From Larix kaempferi (taxonomy: Eukaryota > Streptophyta > Pinopsida > Pinales > Pinaceae): DNA of 64,000 nt. The stretch lies in the NCBI GenBank assembly GCA_027924585.1, contig BSBM01000423.1:3667501-3731500 (forward strand). Reading direction: 5' to 3'. The translations under genes were made by a program, and so were the position numbers. Positions 57,957-64,000 of the stretch are shown in pieces (position 1 is the stretch's first letter; every line of letters starts with the position of its first letter). The notes under the pieces were generated by a model. It did not search any database and was not told where the DNA came from. It saw only the letters and a list, made by a program, of their open reading frames with translations.

Positions 57957-60087
57957 TCAGACAATCCCACTGGTAGTTCCCCTGTTGTCTGCAATTGTAA
58001 TAGATGATTGGTCCTCTTTCCCATCCAGTGGCTCCTCCACATCCCATGCCTGCACCTCTTCCTCCACGGAATCCTCCACTGAAACCTCCACGTGGTGGTC
58101 CATATTGTTGATACTGCAGTTTTCCATACTACGGTTGTTGATATTGTTGCTGCCCATACTGCAGCTAACCATACGGCGGCGGTGGATACTGCGAGTGCCT
58201 GTATTGCCCCTGGTCATACTGCTATGGTTGGATAAATTGCGGCTGGAAATACTGTGATTGCTGCTGCACCACCGATGACTCTTCTCCATTCATAAAATTC
58301 GTGTCAACTATTCGATCTTGCAGCAGGTCATAGGTCCTATAGTCCTTCTCATCATGGCCAACTGATCGGCAAAATTTGTAATATAAGTTTGCTAGATTTG
58401 ATACCATCTTTTGTAGATATATGCATTCCTTTGGTTGATTCCCTATGGTCTGACAGATAGTACACCATGGCATGCCTCCTTGACGAAGGGGGTTTGGCAC
58501 CCCTGACTGCAAATACTCACGGAATTCTGGGAAATTGTCCATATGGTGCCCCTAAGTTCAGCATCTGGTGCACCATACATCTCTGTGGGTTTCCTTGTGC
58601 TTCTTGATATCCTCCAGTTGCAATGTTAAATTGTCCAACTGTGCCTGAACTCTGTCCATTCCCATTCCTGCTTCAGTGATTGGTGAATCCTCTAGTTTCA
58701 TTGCAATCTCTAATGCTTCTTCTTGTGTTGCGACTTTTTATTGCATTAGTGGCCCTCAGATATGCGATACTAGTCCTATGATGAACCATTCTTTATGTTG
58801 TAGCTCATTTATCAGAAAGCTCACTTTCGCTATCAGCATCTTGTATCGCTAATCGAATTTCCACACTGAATCATTCGGGAATTGGTTAATCTCCTTAAGC
58901 TTAGTGACATATTGTGACTCAGATTTTGGTTTTTTAAATTCATCAATCATCATCGTTCTAACCTTCCATAGTGTTTTGGATACTATTCCCACTAGAACCT
59001 TTACAAACTTCATGTACCAGTCTAATGCCCGACCCCTAAGGGTCATCGCTAGTTGTCCCATCTTTATAAAATTATCCTGAACCTGCTTCACAATCCAGAC
59101 TGCTTTGCATATAAACCAATACTGTTCGGGATCCTTGGTCCCGTTCCCCTCAATGGTGGGCACCTTTGCCTCGTCTACCATCCTGACGTTGCTAGTATTG
59201 TTATTCACTGAAGCGCTACTCTTTTCGTTCCACGTAGGGAAACTCCGCGAGTAGTTTGGATTTCTTCCTATAAAATTCAGAGCAGTGTGCAGGGTCGAAG
59301 GTACCTGGTAACTTATGATTTGACCTCCTTCTACCTCTGGGGTAGCCTGGTTGATGTCTCATTTGCAATAAGGTCACTTCCTCCATTGTGGTCCTGTTTC
59401 GTAGTTCTCCATTCTGATCCTCTCAGAAGACTCTCTCTCAGTCCTCCTCTTCTTCTCAGGACGCTGGAATCTTGCTCCATTCCTCAAGGTACCACACTCT
59501 TGGTTAGATTCCCTTTGAAACTCGTCGTCACTCATGTCCATCTACCACATCTTTCTGTCAAACTTGCATTTACGCGATACCTTCACCCTCACACACCAAT
59601 TCTTCTACTCATCAGAAGACATCCTCAATATTCCTTTTTCACAGACAAACATCTTAATCCACAATTTTAACGATGATATGAACCTTCCTCTTGGACCCCT
59701 CAAGAAGTTCCTTTCGGTGTCGTTGTACGACTTGATAGTATCTACTGCGAACTCAGTCATGTACCCTTGAAGGATACTGTCTACCCAAAAATCAATGGCT
59801 CGCGATACCTTGTTATCGACTTGCTTCAGCTGTCGCACCAACTCTAGGGTTCAACAATCAGGTTCAGTCTTCTGGTAGTGATTCTTTTGGAGCGTCAGCT
59901 GTACTAGCCACTCATGCAACAACACCAGGAATTCATAGAAGAATTCTTCATGGATGTTCGAGTAGATGTATCTCTCTAACCAACTGGTTGTTGTCTGTTT
60001 AGGATCTTGCTTCTCGCTTTTTGCAAATTCCTCCGCCTTCTTGTTGAACCACTCTTGGATCTCTGGTTTTGTCGGATGCCACAACAT
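57957..60087 (-). pseudogene. Gypsy gag relic
   Basis: It starts near 60087 with a Lys/Glu-rich N-terminal part. The retrotransposon gag domain is at 59208-58849 (DPEQYWFICKAVWIVKQVQD, QLAMTLRGRALDWYMKF, EFKKPKSESQY, LKEINQFPNDSV). A double zinc knuckle is at 58480-58330 (WCTICQTIGNQPKEC, YYKFCRSVGHDEKDYR), where the last Cys of the second knuckle is Tyr. A Gln/Asn-rich tail follows to 57957. Stops and shifts separate the frames. Gag would form the virus-like particle in the cytoplasm. Confidence 0.82.
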
Positions 60088-60109
60088 ATCCTCTTTTCTT
60101 CTTCCCTAA

Positions 60110-60130
60110 GGTCCTGGCAACAAAACCATT
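60110..60130 (-). other. Gypsy primer binding site (decayed)
   Basis: On the minus strand, AATGGTTTTGTTGCCAGGACC follows the 5' LTR end GTTAACA. It resembles TGGCGCCGTTGCCGGGGA, the site complementary to tRNA-Asp in plant gypsy elements. The differences are mostly C-to-T and G-to-A changes at CG or CHG positions. Confidence 0.55.
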
Positions 60131-60723
60131 TGTTAACACTGTGTATATCGATAGGGGTTCACTTCGTACTGTCGCCAACAAACTATCAACCCAAACTCCC
60201 TTATACATCGGCTTGGAAAGGTGTAACCCTTCCCAGCAACACTTACAGAGCAAGTGAAGTCTCACCCGAGATGGATAAGGGGCTACTGGAACCAACTTTC
60301 ATCTATGACATTTTCAACATACTATTAACTTATCATTCGCAGATTTCAATAAACATTCAAAACAACATATTCAACGTACTTATTCATATTAACATTACTC
60401 CTAGAACATATTCGCATCAACCAATGTAAACATTCACATAACATAGTTCTCATTCATCATTGCATAGGAATAAATATAGAGATTACACCATAACCGAACA
60501 TCTCCATTCATTCACCAAACCTGCGGAATAAACCTCGCAGAAATTGTCAAGACATCATATCGCAGATACAAAATGAACCCAAAAGATAGAATCATCTCCA
60601 AAACTTTGATGCCCTTAGGATTACAATCTTACTCTATTTATATGCTTTTATCTTATTACAAAATGGTCCACATGACCAACTCAACTAATCTAACAATTAT
60701 TATGCTTCCGCGAAAGCCGTGAA
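60131..60723 (-). repeat. Gypsy 5' LTR, truncated by Copia-3
   Basis: Runs from TGTTAACACTGTGTATATCG and matches the 3' LTR as far as GCTTCCGCGAAAGCCGTGAA, where Copia-3 starts. The last 70 or so bp of the LTR should lie on the far side of Copia-3. Confidence 0.85.
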
Positions 60724-61327
60724 TGTTAAATTTTGAGTATTAATTCACAATACTCTAGGATCTTTACTGAGAGAACAACATCTATAGTATATCAATGCAT
60801 AACAATCATAACAAGCATGTCAATCATCGCAAGAATCAAAAGCATGAGAGACAAGAGACACAGAGTTTCTGTGGGGAAAACCCTAAGGTGAAAAACCCCA
60901 CAACTTCCTCAGATATAGAGAGAGAAATGGCTCAACCAAAGTACAACCAAAATACACTGAGATAGTCTCCTAGTAGCAGATGATCCTCCTCCTCACTAGT
61001 GCACCACTTTCTGAGTGAGAGAAGTATGAGTTTCTGAGTGATCAAATAGAGATCTCCCGATCTCTATTTATACTTAACCTGTTTTCCCAGTGACACTATG
61101 GGGCCAACTTGTGTAGCTAGGTACATCCACATTATAATATATATTTTAGGGCCAACCCCACACATGGTGGTCTAATAACCCATCGGCAAGTACACACACT
61201 TGTGACACTTGTCAATACACATGACGACACTTCCTTATAGAGGAATAACACATCTCTTATAAGGGCACAATAAATATATATTAAATACATATATGAAATA
61301 CATTTCGAAGTTACATATACATCAACA
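60724..61327 (-). repeat. Copia-3 3' LTR (604 bp)
   Basis: On the minus strand it opens TGTTGATGTATATGTAACTT as in Copia-1, has GGGTTATTAGACCACC modules and TATAAATAG (61064-61072 on the plus strand), and ends ATTTAACA. Confidence 0.92.
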
Positions 61328-61559
61328 CTCCCTCTTAACTAGGAAGGCATTTCTCGACACAGATCTTCTAGTACAAGTCTTCTTCTCATGATCATTGTCA
61401 TCATCATCGTCACTGCTGCTGCTATCTCAACCAATCTCTGAATCTACTCGTCATAGGAAGTTCTACAAAGCTAGTCCTTTTTCATACTGGATGTAGGATC
61501 ACCACCTGCAGGTCTTCATCACTGGCCATACTGTGGAATCCTCAGGACTTATTACATGC

Positions 61560-62150
61560 ATCACAAAACCTAGCGGTAGCATCCCAGGCTGTTACGAGCA
61601 CACAACTCTACCTGTCAGATCTCCCAGGAGCACATTATATGTGACCCATCACAAAACCTAGCTAAAGCATCCCAGGCTATTACAAGCACACAGCTCTACC
61701 TGTTGGATCTCCCAGGAGCATATTACATGTGATCTCACTACAAAACCTGGCTGAAGCATCCCAGTCTATTACGAGCACATAGCTCTACCTGTCGGATCTC
61801 CCAGGAACACACTACATGTGGTCCACCACAAAACCTGGTTGAAGCATCTGAGGCCTTTTTCATCCTGTCCAGATCTCCCAAGAGCAAATTACATGTGGTC
61901 ATGGCAAAACTTGGCTGAAGCATCTGAGGCCTTTTTCATCCTGTCCAGATCTCCCAGGAGCAAATTACATGCAATAGGAAAAAACCTCGCAAGAGCATCT
62001 TAGGATGTTACGGGTACACAACTCCGACCTGAAGATCCCCCAGGGCACAAATTACATGTCCTCTCAGATCAATGTCGCTAAAGAGCATCCCAGGCTATTA
62101 CGGGTACACAAATCTGACCTATAGGATCTCCCAGACATGCTCATCTACAC
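61560..62150 (-). repeat. Copia-3 tandem array (75-89-bp units, about seven)
   Basis: On the plus strand units run CACAAAACCTRGCTGAAGCA, then TCCCAG or CTGAGGCC, then CTACCTGTYGGATCTCCCAG and GAGCACATTACATGTG. The first three are 88-89 bp and the next two about 75 bp with a TTTTTCATCCTGTCC block. It corresponds in position to the array of Copia-1 at 8397-8950. Confidence 0.85.
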
Positions 62151-62560
62151 AACCCTATCCACGGCCACAAAGCATCATCCTGATACTCACCATACATCAT
62201 CCTGATGTACACATGATCATCCTGATCATTATCACTGCATCATCTTGATGCATGTCATCTGGAGAAGTTCGTCATCCACGATCATTCTAATCATACAATG
62301 CATCCACCTGATTCATACCAAGTATCTACTTGATACATATCACCATACACAGTGTCTCCACTTGATACATAAATACATGATCCACACAATGTATCCATCA
62401 ACATACATGATCTACTTGATCATACCTGATATATATCAACATACATGATCTACCTAATCATATCCTGCATCCAACATGATGCATACATACTCAAATGATC
62501 CAACTGATCATACATAGAAGAAACTAGAACATCATCCTGATGCTCATCATCCAGTGCTTA
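62150..62560 (-). repeat. Copia-3 CATCCTGATG/GATCAT-rich region
   Basis: The complement of the GATCA-rich text at 7750-8390 in Copia-1. Phrases such as CATCCTGATGC, TACTTGATACATATCA and TGATCATAC recur irregularly. Confidence 0.75.
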
Positions 62561-62625
62561 CATCCACAGCCATGTGAAGGATCCTCCTTCCAACATGCTT
62601 GGAATGGCTTCAACAAATGTCTCCA

Positions 62626-64000
62626 TCACTTCTTCCTCGAAGTGTCATCGATCCGAAGAACACCAAGCCTCTCTCTGAAGTACTTGAACTTCACTCTAGC
62701 AGTGGCTTCGTCAACACATCTGCAATCTACTCATCTTTCGCAACATATAGGAGCTTCACTATTCCTCTCTGCACTATATCCCTGATATAGTGATATTTGA
62801 TCTCTATGTGTTTTGAACTGTCATGAAACATTGGGTTCTCAGACAGCTTCACACAGCTCTGGTTATCATAGAAGATACCACTAGCATCCAATGGGAGATC
62901 AAAAAACTCAGACAGTAGCTTCCGAAGACATACTACCTCACAACTAGCTGAACAGGCTGCAACATACTCTACCTCAACTGTACTCAATGCTACGCAGGAC
63001 TGCTTCCTGCTAAACAAAGAGATCACACCTGATCCCATATTGAAGCAGCACCCAGAAGTGCTCTTCCTATCTGTAGCACTACCTTCCCAATCTCAATCAA
63101 CATAACCCTGCAGGTTAAACTTTTGATTCGCATCATACTTGAGCCCATAATCAACTATACCCTTCAGGTACCTCGGAATATGCTTTACAGCAACCAAGTG
63201 AACACTCCTCGGATCTGTCAGGAACTAGCTCAATGTGTTCACCGCAAAGCAAATATCTGGTCTTGTATTCGTCAGGTACATCAAGGACCAAATCATCTGA
63301 CGATACATAGAGACATCCACCGGCTCAGATGAAGCATCACAAAGAAGCTTTAGGTTCGATGCCATAGGTGTGGCCATGGCCTTGCAATCCATCATCCCGA
63401 ATCTCTTCAGGATATCTACTGTGTACTTCCCTTGACCAAGGAAGATCCCATCTGCACTCTGCCACACCTCCATACCTAGGAAATAGTGCATCATTCCCAA
63501 GTCTTTCATATCGAACTTGGAGGCGAGCTTCTTCTTAGTATCTGCAATCAATATGTCATCTCCTGTTACAAATAAGTCATCCACATATAGGAGTAGAATC
63601 ACAGGATTCCCTTCCTCAACCTTGTAGTAAAGGTTGGAATCCGCTTTACTCTTGGTAAATCCCAAACTAGATAGGAAACTGTCCATCCTACCATACCAAG
63701 TTCTGGGAGCTTGCTTCAATCCATACAAGGCTTTCTTCAATCTGCATACATATGAATCCTTGTCATGTATTTCAAAACTGAGTGGCTGCTCCACATACAC
63801 TTCCTCTTCAACTACACCATTCAAGAAGGCAGTCTTGACATCCATCTGGTGTATCTTCCATTTCATCGTTGCAGCCAAGGCATGTACTGTTCTGATGGAA
63901 GTGTACCTGGCTACAGGAGCAAAAGTTTCTTCATAATCTATTCCCTCTTTCTGAGAGAAGCCATGAGCTACAAACTTGCCTTGTATTTCTCTATGCTGCC
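62626..64000 (-). pseudogene. Copia-3 RT and RNase H (partial, lightly broken)
   Basis: From the window edge downward: GSIEKYKA, a 1-nt deletion near 63977, the ETFAPVARYTSIRT block, WKIHQMDVKTAFLNGVVEEE, LKKALYGLKQAPRTWYGRMD, intact YVDD (63576-63587), DLGMMHYFLGMEVW, NTRPDICFAVNTLS, then TAG at 63225-63227. RNase H follows (GFLxGYVD with TGA at 63093-63095, SGVISLFSRKQSCVALST, CDNQ-like YDNQSCVKLSENP, KHIEIKYHYIRD), TAG at 62727-62729, and a shifted C-terminus ending at 62626. Unlike Copia-1 it keeps a complete RT core, so it is the better family reference. The rest of pol and gag lie outside. Confidence 0.93.

Larger units (their letters stand above)
41400..60723 (-). mobile_element. Ty3/gypsy LTR retrotransposon, split by nested insertions
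   Basis: The LTRs at 41400-42061 (3') and 60131-60723 (5', truncated) share TATCGATAGGGGTTC, CCCTTATACA and CTCACCCGAGATGGATAAGG. Gag, protease, RT, RNase H and integrase relics follow in gypsy order on the minus strand. Copia-2 occupies 46373-56487, and Copia-3 cuts the 5' LTR at 60723. Without Copia-2 the element is about 9.2 kb. Every domain carries stops or frameshifts, so it is dead. It is the oldest member of the nest. Confidence 0.92.
60724..64000 (-). mobile_element. Copia-3: 3' half of a Copia-1 family element, runs off the window
   Basis: The 3' LTR 60724-61327 (minus strand TGTTGATGTATATG ... AAATTTAACA) is inserted in the gypsy 5' LTR. The purine tract TTAAGAGGGAG is at 61328-61340. 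Then come a tandem-array region and RNase H and RT in reverse order up to the window edge. The LTR start is the same as Copia-1. The 5' half, the second LTR and the target duplication (expected GTGAA) lie beyond 64000. Confidence 0.93.

Noticed and set aside
59287-59670. 127-codon plus-strand frame
   Set aside because: Antisense to gypsy gag; shadow frame.
1-64000. An undescribed multi-gene host system
   Set aside because: No cluster of intact non-transposon genes exists in this window; all multi-domain coding belongs to retroelements. The nearest to novel is the gag-only element and the post-pol arrays.

Overview
The window reads as nuclear DNA of a seed plant and is almost wholly transposable-element sequence. 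It is AT-rich, has low gene density, and carries Ty1/copia and Ty3/gypsy elements primed by plant-type tRNA sites, CACTA-type DNA transposon ends, LINE relics with the plant-style RNase H domain, and one fragment of a plant LRR receptor-like kinase. A large-genome plant such as a gymnosperm would fit, but I see no diagnostic host gene and that placement is a guess. I found no intact host protein gene. The only long clean reading frame of the window is the 358-codon gag-like frame of a young non-autonomous retrotransposon at 48325-49401.

Layout, left half. At 2645-9804 lies a complete but decayed copia element (Copia-1, + strand, target duplication TAAGA), inserted in DNA that carries a diverged ~180-bp tandem repeat (10437-11480, and probably inverted at 1-290). 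At 13020-17700 is a patchwork of relics: LINE ORF1-like (-), a copia 3' LTR and RNase H end (Copia-4, -), a CACTA end with a G-rich subterminal array, a gypsy LTR fragment, a CACTA-ended foldback MITE and a degenerate tRNA-like gene. From 17.7 to 41.4 kb mostly unrecognised low-complexity AT-rich DNA is punctuated by a receptor-kinase pseudogene (19605-20193), LINE pieces (22.6, 33.6 and 35.1 kb), copia and gypsy relics (26.0-28.0, 29.0-29.6, 32.5, 33.1 and 36.8-38.2 kb), a perfect 25-bp hairpin (36469-36548), a second CACTA MITE and a coiled-coil pseudogene (39336-40425).

Layout, right half. From 41400 to 60723 runs one Ty3/gypsy element on the - strand. It is split by Copia-2 (+ strand, 46373-56487, duplication CTCTT), which is itself split in its 5' leader by a gag-only non-autonomous LTR element (- strand, 47228-50481, duplication AGGTG). 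The 5' LTR of the gypsy element is cut at 60723 by Copia-3 (- strand), a relative of Copia-1 that runs off the window end.

The order of insertion is readable: gypsy first, then Copia-2 (36 substitutions counted by eye between its ~480-bp LTRs), then the gag-only element (4 substitutions and 2 indels between its ~910-bp LTRs). Recurrent themes are tandem arrays placed between pol and the 3' LTR in all three large copia elements, tandem U3 modules shared by two LTR families, and repeated TAG stops where related proteins have glutamine.
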